From assembly GCF_037081775.1 (NCBI RefSeq), contig NZ_JBAMHQ010000003.1:1-52063 (forward strand): a DNA stretch of 52,063 nucleotides. Direction: 5' to 3'. Below are positions 26,123 to 34,253 of the stretch, one piece after another. A program made the translations under genes and the position numbers. The notes under the pieces are model-generated. The model did no database searches, had not been told where the DNA came from, and was given only the letters and a program-made list of their open reading frames with translations. Source of the stretch: Haladaptatus sp. ZSTT2 (GTDB lineage: Archaea > Halobacteriota > Halobacteria > Halobacteriales > Halococcaceae). The first letter of the stretch is position 1. The number at the start of each line of letters is the position of its first letter.

Positions 26123-26989
26123 CTACAGTATCGAATTTGGCTTTTGTTCCGATTCTGTGCGAGGGAGGCGTCCGTCTGGTCGGGGAACGTGCCCTGCATC
26201 GATTTCGATATCGACGCGGCGCATATGCTTACAGCCCCCCTCAGGTTCGCGTCGCTGCCAGTCGAGACATGTACACGTCTCAGCGGCGACATCGACATCG
26301 TAGAAATTCCCGGACTCTGAATGAACCTCGTACACGCCGCCCTTCTTCAAGAGTGAGACGTCCATCTCTTCGTCGCATGCTCGCCGCGTTCGCGGTGCGA
26401 GCTCATCGGCTGAAGGTTCTGCCGAAACCGTATCTGTCTCTGGTTTGATGGCGCTTTGGGTGTCTCTAGTTGCCACCCATCCACCGTCCGGGGCGAGATC
26501 GGGGTCGTTTGGTTCCACGAGGCGAGCCAGGTGCTCCTCAATCGGGTGATTGTAGTGGAGGAGAAAGTGTGCTTCGCGTCGACCGCGATGATCGTAGGAG
26601 CCACACGCTGCAGCTGGCCCCTCCCAGACGCGCCACGCGCCGAGTGCCGTCATCACCTCCAACGCCCGTCGCGGCAACTCGTCCTGGTCTAACTGCTCGT
26701 AGAAGATGCGAAACCGAGTACAGTGCTCTTGCGGTTCGATGTCGGTCCACCACTCAACCTCGTCTCTCCAGTGATCGAACATCGCCGCATCGTTCCCATA
26801 CCCGACCGTGATCCCTGGAACACGTGATTCGCCCGTATGGGTGTCTTCAGCCTCGTTCTCCAGCAGCCGGAGTACCGCGAAACGCAGGTGTTCGTGGAGT
26901 GGCTGTTCGGTTCCGTAGCCGACTTGCGGATGGCTCTCGATTGTCTGGCGGGCTTCGTTGAGAACCGTCGTGAGGTACTGTTGAGTCAT
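26123..26989 (-). CDS. SWIM zinc-finger protein
   Basis: 288 aa. The SWIM motif CTCLDWQRREPEGGCKH (CxC...CxH) is at about residue 240. The N-terminal 150 residues are helical and acidic, with the segment HFLLHYNHPIEEHLARL; the middle is a disordered linker. SWIM domains bind DNA or proteins and occur in recombination mediators; families of this make-up are common on haloarchaeal plasmids. It begins the leader-hairpin gene series (hairpin at 27025-27047, 35 nt before the start). Confidence 0.85.
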   Translation of the reverse strand: MTQQYLTTVLNEARQTIESHPQVGYGTEQPLHEHLRFAVLRLLENEAEDTHTGESRVPGITVGYGNDAAMFDHWRDEVEWWTDIEPQEHCTRFRIFYEQLDQDELPRRALEVMTALGAWRVWEGPAAACGSYDHRGRREAHFLLHYNHPIEEHLARLVEPNDPDLAPDGGWVATRDTQSAIKPETDTVSAEPSADELAPRTRRACDEEMDVSLLKKGGVYEVHSESGNFYDVDVAAETCTCLDWQRREPEGGCKHMRRVDIEIDAGHVPRPDGRLPRTESEQKPNSIL

Positions 26990-27024
26990 GGATTCGTTCT
27001 ATCCCGGTCGACGCACGATCACGC

Positions 27025-27047
27025 GCGCCGCCACCCTTCCGCGGCGC
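27025..27047 (-). promoter_or_regulatory. Leader stem-loop 1
   Basis: Seven-pair stem GCGCCGC/GCGGCGC with loop (transcript sense) GGAAGGGTG, 35 nt before the SWIM start codon. It is preceded on the transcript by a T-containing tract. One of a family of stem-loops before minus-strand genes. Confidence 0.65.
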
Positions 27048-27099
27048 AATAGAAACTCACGGCGATGTGGAGAGCCGTTCATCGACGCGCTATACTGAC

Positions 27100-28026
27100 C
27101 TACCCATCGATCACGTCGATGATCTCCTCTGCGGTGCTGCTAATCCGTCCGAAACGATCTTGGATCGACTCTGGTTCGTCATCCTGCCACGCGGCGAGAT
27201 AGAACGCTGAGCCGCTCGTTTCAAGGCCGCAATACCGACCAACGATGTACGCGACGGCTTCTGCTTCGACTTCGCGCTTTGCCCGTTCGGCCTCATCGTC
27301 GACGTCGAAATGGAGCAGCGCGTGCGCGAACTCGTGAATGAGCGTGACCGCGAGGTCGGCCTGGTTCGTCCGTCCTTTCGCCTCAACGATCGGCGTGAAA
27401 TCATGGATATCCCGCTGTTTGCAGACCCCCTTTGCGTCGCCGTGCTCCCACTCGTCAGCGTCGACGATGCGAACCGTCACGCCGAGCTCATCCGCTGCTG
27501 CTGTGAGTGCTGGTACGAGGTCCTCAGCATCGCCTGTCGCCTCCGTTTCTAGCTCGGGAAGCGGCTCTCCCTCGGTCTGCGAGACATCGAAGACAGCGGC
27601 TGGTTTGAATCCCACGAGCCCTTTCGACCACTCCTCGGGTGGCGTCTCGTCGTACTCACAACCGCTGTTCTCGTGGTAGCTGGGCGAATTCTCACACTCT
27701 GGACATCGCTTGATGATGATCGGTGCCCAGATCCAGATCGCCTGTTCGCCCTCCTGGACGTGCCGGTCGAACTCATTCCGCCAGGTGTTGAAGCCAGCGA
27801 CCTTCGTCGCCTCGGGACACTGGAGTTTGATGAGCAGCGTGTTGCGATGGGAGTAATCGTGGAACCGACTCTGGACGTCGAGCCACTCTTGGAACTCATC
27901 GCTGGTCTGTGCCGCATCAACGTCGCCAACGAGTTCGTCGATCCATGCTTTAATCGTACTGTGCATCTCGTCTGTTCGTGTGTCGGTCTCCTCGAAGGAG
28001 GCCGACGAGTCGCTAGTCGTAGCCAT
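27100..28026 (-). CDS. ArdC-like protein: ssDNA-binding domain plus zinc metallopeptidase
   Basis: 308 aa. The first 130 residues match the ArdC N-terminal domain (WLDVQSRFHDYSHRNTLLI, VAGFNTWRNEF), followed by a cysteine-containing insert (CPECENSP...CEY) and then an ImmA/IrrE-type peptidase with TLIHEFAHALLH (HExxH) and a downstream VEAEAVAYIVG glutamate. ArdC proteins protect incoming plasmid DNA against restriction during transfer, so this hints at mobility. Start ATG at 28026, with leader stem-loop 2 in front. Confidence 0.9.
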   Translation of the reverse strand: MATTSDSSASFEETDTRTDEMHSTIKAWIDELVGDVDAAQTSDEFQEWLDVQSRFHDYSHRNTLLIKLQCPEATKVAGFNTWRNEFDRHVQEGEQAIWIWAPIIIKRCPECENSPSYHENSGCEYDETPPEEWSKGLVGFKPAAVFDVSQTEGEPLPELETEATGDAEDLVPALTAAADELGVTVRIVDADEWEHGDAKGVCKQRDIHDFTPIVEAKGRTNQADLAVTLIHEFAHALLHFDVDDEAERAKREVEAEAVAYIVGRYCGLETSGSAFYLAAWQDDEPESIQDRFGRISSTAEEIIDVIDG

Positions 28027-28070
28027 GATGTTCTGAGATTCGCCTTACTGCGATCGCTTCGATTCAGTCC

Positions 28071-28091
28071 GCGCCGCACCCTTCAGGGCGC
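28071..28091 (-). promoter_or_regulatory. Leader stem-loop 2
   Basis: Stem GCGCC/GGCGC, loop (transcript sense) containing TGAAGGGTGC, preceded on the transcript by GTTTTTC, 44 nt before the ArdC-like start. Confidence 0.65.
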
Positions 28092-28113
28092 GAAAAACAA
28101 CTCCCCTTGAGAG

Positions 28114-28446
28114 TTACCGGAGTTCGTATGGTTCGTCCGCGAATCCGACTGTAACGAGATATTCGAGATACGCGTCGAACCGCTCGACGTCGCTCGGCGT
28201 GTCTATCGCGAGGTGCCGTGTCCACTCGATGGCCCACCGGAACGCGGGATCGGACCCACCTTTGCCGTGGATGTACCACCACCGAGCTGCTTTGAGAACC
28301 ACGAGTGGATTCGTCGGCGGCTGTTCACTCGCCAGTCCGCGAGTGATGGATTCGATCTCCGCAGGAACATCACCTGGATCGATTTCCCCGGACTGTGTGT
28401 TCGAGATATCGATTGGAATCTCATCGACCGAAACGTCGTTCGCATG
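28114..28446 (-). pseudogene. Small haloarchaeal plasmid protein, probably frameshifted near its start
   Basis: The frame is open for 110 codons and reads like a real protein (ITRGLASEQPPTNPLVVLK, AARWWYIHGKGG, DPAFRWAIEWTRHLA). But it has no ATG: the codon before the open frame is TAG, and the only ATG at the distance expected from the leader stem-loop (28443-28445) is in the +1 frame. A GTG at 28302 would allow 62 residues. A one-base indel near the start codon is the best explanation; translation from the GTG is the alternative. Family unknown to me beyond haloarchaeal plasmids. Confidence 0.55.
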
Positions 28447-28492
28447 CTATCGCTGACTCACTTGATTCACCTCTGGATGAAGACTCTCGATG

Positions 28493-28516
28493 GAGCCTTC
28501 GGCCTCTCAGGGGCTC
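28493..28516 (-). promoter_or_regulatory. Leader stem-loop 3
   Basis: Stem GAGCC/GGCTC with a 14-nt loop, preceded on the transcript by GTTTTTCGA, 48 nt before the out-of-frame ATG of the small gene. Same family as the others but with a longer loop. Confidence 0.55.
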
Positions 28517-28533
28517 GAAAAACACTCTCCGAG

Positions 28534-29463
28534 TCACGCCGGTGGGAAGTGGGTGCCCTGATCACCGGCAATCTCCTCGAGATTGTTCCGATGGCGATGC
28601 GAGAAGTAGCAGTCGTAGCTGCAGTATCCACAGACATCTCCCGTATCATATTCGGCAACAAAGGGACCACGAGGGGCTCGCCAGACATTCGCCCCGCATC
28701 CAGTACAGGCAGCACCGTCGAGCTCACTCGGTGACGGCCCCTCGTACTCTACATCCAGACCGGCATCTTGCGGTGTCGAATCTGGCCAGACGCCGTGTTG
28801 CTGCCAGAACTCTCGGAGTCGACCAAGGCTGTGACGAACGGTCTTCCGAACCGTGACGTGGTCAGCGTCCCGGCCGCTGTCGTCCCATCCGGCAGCTGTC
28901 CAGAACTCTCCGAACTGCGCCCCGCGATGCAGACCATTCCAGTCGAGGCCGACGATATCTGCGGGTGGGTCATTCGTGAGCGTCGGTCGGGTCAACTGCT
29001 GAATGACGTCAAGCTGTTTCGGCGGGCTCCCCCCGAGGATGTGGACGCGTCGGCCACGCCAGTCGGTCGGCTCGGAGAACTCGTGGGCCAACCGATCAGC
29101 GTAGCCCCGGGAGTAGCCGAGCACGATGTCGTCTGGAATCATCTCGATCACCTCCTGGCACTTGGGCACGATGACGAGCTCTGCATCGGTGTAGCTCGCT
29201 TGGATTTCGCGAGGGGCAGCGACGTAGTCATCGACATCGTCGGGCTCGTATGCGTCCCCAATAACGCCGACTCGCGGATCGTGTTCGAAAAACCGGTCGA
29301 CGTATCGAGTCAGGTCGGGATTTCGAAAGTCGTTATCGAGCATCCCGACGGGAATCTCTAACCCCTGAAATTGGGATTGCTGATAACTACAGTCTTCACG
29401 ATAGCCGGGCAGGAAGCCGAGTGTGAAGGCGTCCAGCGCGAACGGGGCCCGATGCAGGAACGC
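28534..29463 (-). pseudogene. Backbone gene (DUF6610-like), C-terminal part, split by an island
   Basis: The frame is open from 29463 (an in-frame TAA follows at 29464-29466) to the stop at 28534, about 309 codons with no normal start codon at its head. The first residues, AFLHRAPFALDAFTLGFLPG, continue exactly where an N-terminal fragment at 31295-31382 stops (DYVAFLHRGP). Further along are VGMLDNDFRNPDLTRYVDRF and a C-terminal four-Cys site (CTGCGANVW, CGYCSYDC). I recall this make-up from haloarchaeal DUF6610 proteins. An ATG at 29343 could give a 269-aa product. Island 1 interrupts the gene. Confidence 0.8.
29448..29463. repeat. Direct repeat, left end of island 1
   Basis: CCCGATGCAGGAACGC; it recurs with one change at 31295-31310, 1,847 bp away. 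Both copies encode FLHR of the same split gene, so this looks like an att core or target duplication. Confidence 0.75.
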
Positions 29464-29737
29464 TTACAAACATCTTGGTGAGATGTCGTGCAACAGACCG
29501 TTGAGAAAAATAATACGATTGATTGACAAATTAGAGTAGTCTAGACTACTGATGTGCTTGTATTGCCTTGGAAAATTGGATGAATTTAGTACATTTTGAA
29601 ATCATCAATGAAACCAACAGATTAGATAATTCCGACACAACATATTTCGATTGTTTCTATCATTATCCCACTCCTTTATTTCGACTACTGAGCAAGGGAA
29701 AAGTTGATAGTAAATAAACGAATTTATTTAACGTACA

Positions 29738-30130
29738 ATGAATGGCTCAATTCTAGCCATCCCGATTTTTTTCACGGTGTTAATGGGAATCTCAGTAGGT
29801 GTTTGGACGTATCTCGACGCAGATAGCCGCAATGCCGTCTACGCAGAGATTATCGCTGCAATTGTGGCAGTATTTATACCAGCTATTCTGGTGTATCTCT
29901 TCTATAGAAATAGAATCGGGCCACGTACTACTGAAATCAAACTCGTTCAAAAAGTCGCTGGTATTCTTGGCGTTGGGAGTATATTCACGGTACTTTTAGC
30001 GCAGTCTTTAACTCCCCTAGACCCGTTTTCGGCGGCATACTCTATGCTGTATCTTGCTCCTGTAGGTGTAGTAGTCGGGTATCTCTGGATATATCAAGTC
30101 AGCCCACGAATATTTAACACTTCTTCGTAA
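29738..30130 (+). CDS. Four-helix membrane protein
   Basis: 130 aa with four hydrophobic segments, about residues 4-25, 36-57, 71-92 and 100-122; loops are short. No family recognised. It is carried by island 1 opposite the secreted protein gene, and the two stops are 28 bp apart. A toxin-immunity or secreted-effector/membrane-partner relation is conceivable but only a guess. AT-rich codon use like the rest of the island. Confidence 0.75.
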   Translation: MNGSILAIPIFFTVLMGISVGVWTYLDADSRNAVYAEIIAAIVAVFIPAILVYLFYRNRIGPRTTEIKLVQKVAGILGVGSIFTVLLAQSLTPLDPFSAAYSMLYLAPVGVVVGYLWIYQVSPRIFNTSS

Positions 30131-30158
30131 ATTCGCCTCCTTACCATTTCAAGATATA

Positions 30159-31220
30159 CTATACTTCTATTAGTTGGTAATTTAATAGATTGAAATGGCC
30201 ATTATGAGCGCCACCAGGCATATCCGCCGCAGAAATTGCGGTTTGAGAGGTTCCAATCGCTGCTGCGAGTGAAGATCCCTGCATATAAACATCAAAGGTT
30301 GATGGAGGATTAGAGAGGTATATCCCTTTTTCATACTCTTTTACCACATGCCAATAGTCACCGAGGAATGTACTCCTTTTTAACGCATATGTTTGAGCGA
30401 TTGTCTGGTTGTTTGACTTAATATAGAATTGTAATTCAATCTCTGAGTTGGCTAGTGCGTTCCAAGCCGCGGCATCATATTCTCCTTTGAAATTTATTAC
30501 CAGAGGGCCATTTGACCATTGATGGCTACTCCATGCCTGAGCGTACCCAGAACCGTACCCAGCTACGGAAGCATCAGCGGCCGTATTTGCGTAGTCATAC
30601 CCTGCATCGTTATACGCGCCACCCAAGAATGGAATTGATAGGCTCGTTTCGTATGAATCATCAAACCCCCAATACGTGGTAGACTGGGCACTCACGTCAC
30701 TGGTAACTAAGTCTGTTTCACTAGTTTCCGACCACATAGTGGTTTGAGGTGAGTTAGATTCATCTTGAAATTCAGAAATTGAGTGGGGTAGTCCGATTTC
30801 TTCTTTTGCCTTTCTCATACGTTTGTTCAACACTCTCTCAACTTCAGCACAGCCCATCTTGAATAGACGATCATCGATATGAATCTCGATTACAGAGCCG
30901 TCGTCACTAACTAGGGATTGAGGGATGATGGTTCCATCGTCGAACTCTTGTTCCTCGACAGATACCAAATCTAGATCTGGATCATACAGTTTAGAAACGT
31001 CACCCATCTCCGGCATTTCATCGACGATATGAACGTCACCTCTTCTACTTATTGCTCCATCCTGATCTTGAATTCTGCCGTGTCTGTGAACTAGTTCTTT
31101 GCAGTATTTTTCGTAATCCACTAACCCACCATCTTTCGTAGAAGCGGCGTTTGCGGTTCCAAAGAGGGTATTACTGAGTGCAATTCCACCAAGAGACTTT
31201 AATGCAGCCCTTCTCTTCAT
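30159..31220 (-). CDS. Tat-secreted protein of unknown function
   Basis: 353 aa. The N-terminus MKRRAALKSLGGIALS with an Ala-x-Ala site after residue 25 is a twin-arginine signal. The mature protein has an acidic N-terminal half and a C-terminal half rich in Ser, Tyr, Ala and Gly (GYDYANTAADASVAGYGSG) that looks like a beta-rich extracellular domain. A single Cys; no catalytic motif seen. It could be a secreted toxin (halocin-like) or an adhesin; family unknown. Island 1 cargo. Confidence 0.8.
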   Translation of the reverse strand: MKRRAALKSLGGIALSNTLFGTANAASTKDGGLVDYEKYCKELVHRHGRIQDQDGAISRRGDVHIVDEMPEMGDVSKLYDPDLDLVSVEEQEFDDGTIIPQSLVSDDGSVIEIHIDDRLFKMGCAEVERVLNKRMRKAKEEIGLPHSISEFQDESNSPQTTMWSETSETDLVTSDVSAQSTTYWGFDDSYETSLSIPFLGGAYNDAGYDYANTAADASVAGYGSGYAQAWSSHQWSNGPLVINFKGEYDAAAWNALANSEIELQFYIKSNNQTIAQTYALKRSTFLGDYWHVVKEYEKGIYLSNPPSTFDVYMQGSSLAAAIGTSQTAISAADMPGGAHNGHFNLLNYQLIEV

Positions 31221-31294
31221 AATGTATATTATCTAACTAATTGTAATAAAAACGAATATAGTGGCAATATTTATCCCTATATTTGCTTGTGGAC

Positions 31295-31310
31295 CCCGAT
31301 GGAGGAACGC
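31295..31310. repeat. Direct repeat, right end of island 1
   Basis: CCCGATGGAGGAACGC, 15 of 16 bases as at 29448-29463. Confidence 0.75.
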
Positions 31311-31382
31311 CACGTAGTCAGTTTGCTTTGCAGCGTCAATCTCACGTGCAGTGCTGCTGCTGGGACTGATATCGAGCGACAT
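31295..31382 (-). pseudogene. N-terminal fragment of the split backbone gene
   Basis: From ATG at 31382: MSLDISPSSSTAREIDAAKQ, then TDYVAFLHRG, after which the frame runs into AT-rich island sequence. Its last residues overlap the first residues of the fragment at 28534-29463, in the same frame. Leader stem-loop 4 (31414-31433) lies 32 nt upstream, as expected for a backbone gene. So the start and control region of the interrupted gene are preserved here. Confidence 0.75.
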
Positions 31383-31413
31383 GAGTAGGGCCCGGAACGG
31401 CCACTTCTGGCCG

Positions 31414-31433
31414 CCCCGCACCCCCTTCCGGGG
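31414..31433 (-). promoter_or_regulatory. Leader stem-loop 4
   Basis: Stem CCCCG/CGGGG, loop (transcript sense) GAAGGGGGTG, 32 nt before the start of the split gene. A second hairpin (GGCCACTTCTGGCC, from 31399) lies between it and the start. Confidence 0.6.
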
Positions 31434-31460
31434 AATATATAACTGGGTTACTAGAAGATG

Positions 31461-31502
31461 TTAACCAACACAAGCGGTAGAGATGGGGTGTCTATTGGTT
31501 AA
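31461..31502. repeat. TTAACCAACA inverted repeat, site N3
   Basis: Arms TTAACCAACA (31461-31470) and TATTGGTTAA (31493-31502), 22-bp spacer, one arm mismatch. It sits just beyond the split gene's leader. Confidence 0.65.
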
Positions 31503-31812
31503 CAACCTGAACGAAGCCAAAGCTAGACTGCCCTTCACCGATTACTCGCTGGAGGGGTGTCGTCGGCGTACCTACTCCGGATTCGGCACCCAGGGATGGG
31601 TCTCCCAGCGTGCGAAGCTGCTCTTCTATAAGCAGAAGTTCTCATACAATCGATTGACGTGCTTCACTGTGGTTGATAAATGGGCCGTGCTGAATACAGC
31701 GCGCAAATCGGTCAGTGGGGGTGACTCACCGGTTCCGTCGAAGCTCAGATGCTGTCCTTTTTGATGAAAATACAGTTCTGTAACTCCACCCAGATAGCTG
31801 CACACTGAAGAA
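31503..31812. other. Gap with an IS-end-like remnant
   Basis: About 310 bp without a convincing gene. It contains GGCCGTGCTGAATACAGCGC (around 31690-31712), a motif found at five other places and probably a leftover insertion-sequence end. Confidence 0.5.
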
Positions 31813-32652
31813 CTAGTCTTTGATGTCGTATGAATAATCGAGGTTCACACGTAGCCAATGGAGTGCAGAAACCACTTTCTTCCCCTGCTCCCCGTGAGGC
31901 AGTCCAATTTGATCTGGTGGAGTTGCTGCCTCGGAATCGAGAACTCGCCAGATTGTTCGACGAACTAGCGACTCCTCAGACGACGGTCTCCAATCAAGGT
32001 ACAGGGCATTTTCCGAGAATTGAACGACAACGTGTTGTAGTCGCTCCAAATCATACCCAACGTAAGCATCTTTTCCAGTGTGCTGGTAGAGAGCGTTCCA
32101 ATCTAGCTTGTACTCTTTGGCTTCAGTTGTCCACGAGACGAGCCCATCGAATGGCACAACGGCCGATCCTCTCACTTGTTCCAGCGCCTCGTTCAGTTTC
32201 TGTATCACCCCGTCGTGTTCTGTGGCGTTTATTTCTCGAGTGTGAGCCTCATGTGGAACTGAGCGATACACCCATGACCGCCCGTTCAGAATCGCAAATT
32301 CGGTTAGGTAGAAGGTGCGGTCAACCCATTCATCGGTTTCACCAGTGGAAATTTCCAGTAAGGATTCGACGAGCGCACGGTTTTTTCGAATCGACACTTG
32401 ATACTCCTGATCAGACCCAATGATGGTTCGCTCCGACTCTGGAACCCGTGTGAATTTGTTTTGGACAGTCTTGAACCGACTGTGCTTTGGGTCAAGACAG
32501 AGGTGGACAGTAGTGCCATACTCCAGCAGAATCGCTATGACTTGGTTCTCAACGGTTACCCCTCCGGCTTCGTCCCAGTCTTTAACTCCGGAAAGATTCC
32601 GAGTAACGAGCTTGTGTGTCGGGTCATCAGCATTGACTCGGTCAGAGAACAT
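31813..32652 (-). CDS. Hypothetical protein
   Basis: 279 aa, start ATG at 32652. Soluble, mixed alpha/beta, acidic; segments VTVENQVIAILLEYGTTVHL and WVYRSVPHEAHTREI look like a well-folded core. No family recognised and no signal peptide. It is followed only by non-coding DNA and lies in the stretch between the split gene and island 2 that also holds several insertion-sequence remnants, so it was probably brought in with them. Confidence 0.65.
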   Translation of the reverse strand: MFSDRVNADDPTHKLVTRNLSGVKDWDEAGGVTVENQVIAILLEYGTTVHLCLDPKHSRFKTVQNKFTRVPESERTIIGSDQEYQVSIRKNRALVESLLEISTGETDEWVDRTFYLTEFAILNGRSWVYRSVPHEAHTREINATEHDGVIQKLNEALEQVRGSAVVPFDGLVSWTTEAKEYKLDWNALYQHTGKDAYVGYDLERLQHVVVQFSENALYLDWRPSSEESLVRRTIWRVLDSEAATPPDQIGLPHGEQGKKVVSALHWLRVNLDYSYDIKD

Positions 32653-32880
32653 TGTTACTCAATCACCAACCCTGTTGGATGAGATTCGTTGCTGTGGAGG
32701 AAGCGGCATAGGAGAACCAAGTCTACTGCGCCGGTGAAAATATAATCTCTGGTAATTCGCACAAATCTGCTAGCATCCCGAAGTTGATCATGACCGATAC
32801 ACTCTCTGAGTCTTGCAGGCGACTTCTGGCAGTGTTTGGTGAGGTTTCTGCGAACGTGCTGAATAGAGAGCGCAAGTCGG

Positions 32881-33246
32881 TCATTGACCATCAGTTGGAA
32901 GTGGACGAAGTACGCCATACCAGAACCGGTAGCAAAGTCTTCCAAGACTATCGCCGAGTGCGAAATCATGGAACGTCGATTTCGATGTCAATGAGCCTAA
33001 TACCACGCCAACGATAGCTAGCAATAACCCAAGCAATCCACGATGTTTCCAGTTTGATCGAATCCCTCTCACGTCACGGTCACGGGCCCATGAACTGCTG
33101 ATAGCGTATATTACACCAGCAACAAGCCATTCTCTTCGCAACGGGATTCCTTCTTTCCGTGCTGTCTGTTGCTTACTCACCTCGTGAATCAAGCGAATTA
33201 GTTGTCCTACGAAAGCAATTCGTGCATAGGTACGGCGATCAATCAT
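32881..33246 (-). CDS. Small putative membrane protein
   Basis: 121 aa from ATG at 33246. Basic N-terminal half (YARIAFVGQLIRLIHEVSKQQ) and one clear hydrophobic helix, LLGLLLAIVGVVLGSL, near residue 70. The last residues run into an insertion-sequence-end-like motif, so the C-terminus may not be original. It lies between two inward-facing copies of that motif (about 32848 and 33362). Moderate confidence that it is expressed. Confidence 0.4.
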   Translation of the reverse strand: MIDRRTYARIAFVGQLIRLIHEVSKQQTARKEGIPLRREWLVAGVIYAISSSWARDRDVRGIRSNWKHRGLLGLLLAIVGVVLGSLTSKSTFHDFALGDSLGRLCYRFWYGVLRPLPTDGQ

Positions 33247-33329
33247 ACGTGTATATTCTCTGCCGCATATAAAATATCAATACCACAATAGAAACCACGT
33301 CGTCCAGCCCAATTTTTCTGCAACATACA

Positions 33330-33366
33330 TCCTCTATATTCAGCACGCCGATTTCAACAGATAGGA
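33330..33366 (-). repeat. IS-end-like motif, reverse copy
   Basis: In minus sense CTATCTGTTGAAATCGGCGT continuing GCTGAATATAGAGG. Similar motifs on the plus strand at 31690, 32855, 38135 and 43090, and reversed at 38812. No intact transposase belongs to them. Confidence 0.45.
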
Positions 33367-33407
33367 AATCTGCAATGACGAGGAGTATGCAAGACTTCTG
33401 CGAATTC

Positions 33408-33479
33408 CTATAACGCGAACGAGCTGGATTCCTCGGCCGCACTCGTCGCGAAGTGATCGAGAGTCGCTTTCTGAGTCAT
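33408..33479 (-). pseudogene. Truncated N-terminus of a gene
   Basis: 23 codons (MTQKATLDHFATSAAEESSS...) whose ATG overlaps the stop of the gene before it (ATGA, 33476-33479). Such coupling suggests a real two-gene operon whose second member was cut about 40 bp before an insertion-sequence-end motif. Confidence 0.35.
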
Positions 33480-33823
33480 GCTGACCACTGCTCAACTGTC
33501 GTCTGCCTCCGGTCGTGACCGGCGGGCACCTCACACACGAATCGCCATTTTGGCGTCTCACGAATCTGCTTGTCCGGTCGATTCCCTGCTTGGCCTGTCC
33601 CCGTCTTTCTCGTACAGTGCCAGCCCTTGGCCCGGAGTGCTTTCACCATCGATCCCTCGAAATCGGCGCGAACGAACGTCAGGAGGAGTCGAATCCCGCG
33701 TCGACGTGCTTCACGCCGAAGAACTAATCTATCTACTACCAATCCGACTTTGCGAGAGTGTTCGACGTCTGAAACAGATATTTGTCTGACTTTCTGAAGT
33801 ATAGGTAATCTTGGCATTTTCAC
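33476..33823 (-). CDS. Hypothetical small basic protein
   Basis: 115 aa, strongly basic in the middle (VVDRLVLRREARRRGIRLLL) and C-terminus, unlike most haloarchaeal proteins. No family recognised; a transposase remnant is possible but I see no catalytic triad. The stop is coupled to a truncated downstream frame by an ATGA overlap. Start ATG at 33823 or 33817. Confidence 0.4.
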   Translation of the reverse strand: MKMPRLPILQKVRQISVSDVEHSRKVGLVVDRLVLRREARRRGIRLLLTFVRADFEGSMVKALRAKGWHCTRKTGTGQAGNRPDKQIRETPKWRFVCEVPAGHDRRQTTVEQWSA

Positions 33824-33924
33824 ATCCCAGTGCTATAAGAGTGTCAAGAAGGCTCTATTCAGTATCGATTGGGAGCTTAGGTGTTCCAACTGCTCTTTTG
33901 CTTCGTTCTCGAATCATCAATAGA

Positions 33925-34185
33925 TTATTGTGGCTTATTAATGAATAGATACCCTAGAGTCCCTACTCCAACAATAAAGAATACTGGCCCCATTCCTACT
34001 GTACAGACGCGCACTTCGTCTATTGCGTATGTGATGGTGAATCCTGTAAAGCCGATAATTTCTATCCCCTCCGTTGTAGGCTCATCGACCCCCAAATCAT
34101 CGCACGTTCTCCAAAAAAATGGAGGGGCAAGTAGAATTAATAGAATTCCTACTACTGCCAACCGCCCCCTCCATTTCTGGTTCAT
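33925..34185 (-). CDS. Two-helix membrane protein
   Basis: 86 aa from ATG at 34185 (a TTG two codons earlier is open). Helices at about residues 8-27 (LAVVGILLILLAPPFFW) and 58-78 (VFFIVGVGTLGYLFI), with an outer loop carrying two Cys. No family recognised. First gene of AT-rich island 2. The plus-strand frame over the same bases is a shadow. Confidence 0.55.
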   Translation of the reverse strand: MNQKWRGRLAVVGILLILLAPPFFWRTCDDLGVDEPTTEGIEIIGFTGFTITYAIDEVRVCTVGMGPVFFIVGVGTLGYLFINKPQ

Positions 34186-34253
34186 ACTCAATTTTTCAGT
34201 TCTAATGTAATTAAATCATGGCTTGTGATGTCTTGTTCCAGCGTGTTACCATT

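Larger units (their letters stand above)
29464..31310. mobile_element. Island 1: AT-rich insert splitting a backbone gene
   Basis: About 1.85 kb, clearly more AT-rich than both flanks, bounded by an imperfect 16-bp direct repeat (29448-29463, 31295-31310). It holds a four-helix membrane protein gene and a convergent Tat-secreted protein gene, and no transposase or integrase. Removing one repeat copy and the island rejoins the host reading frame. This points to site-specific insertion by a recombinase acting in trans. Confidence 0.75.

Noticed and set aside
31483-31764. 93-residue plus-strand frame
   Set aside because: Starts inside the N3 inverted repeat and runs over an insertion-end remnant; composition is not protein-like.
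32655-32969. 104-residue minus-strand frame
   Set aside because: Overlaps the 32881 gene and an insertion-end motif; His/Arg-rich translation with no recognisable domain.
33881-34210. Plus-strand frame opposite the two-helix membrane protein
   Set aside because: The minus strand gives two clean hydrophobic helices and an ATG; the plus-strand frame is its shadow.
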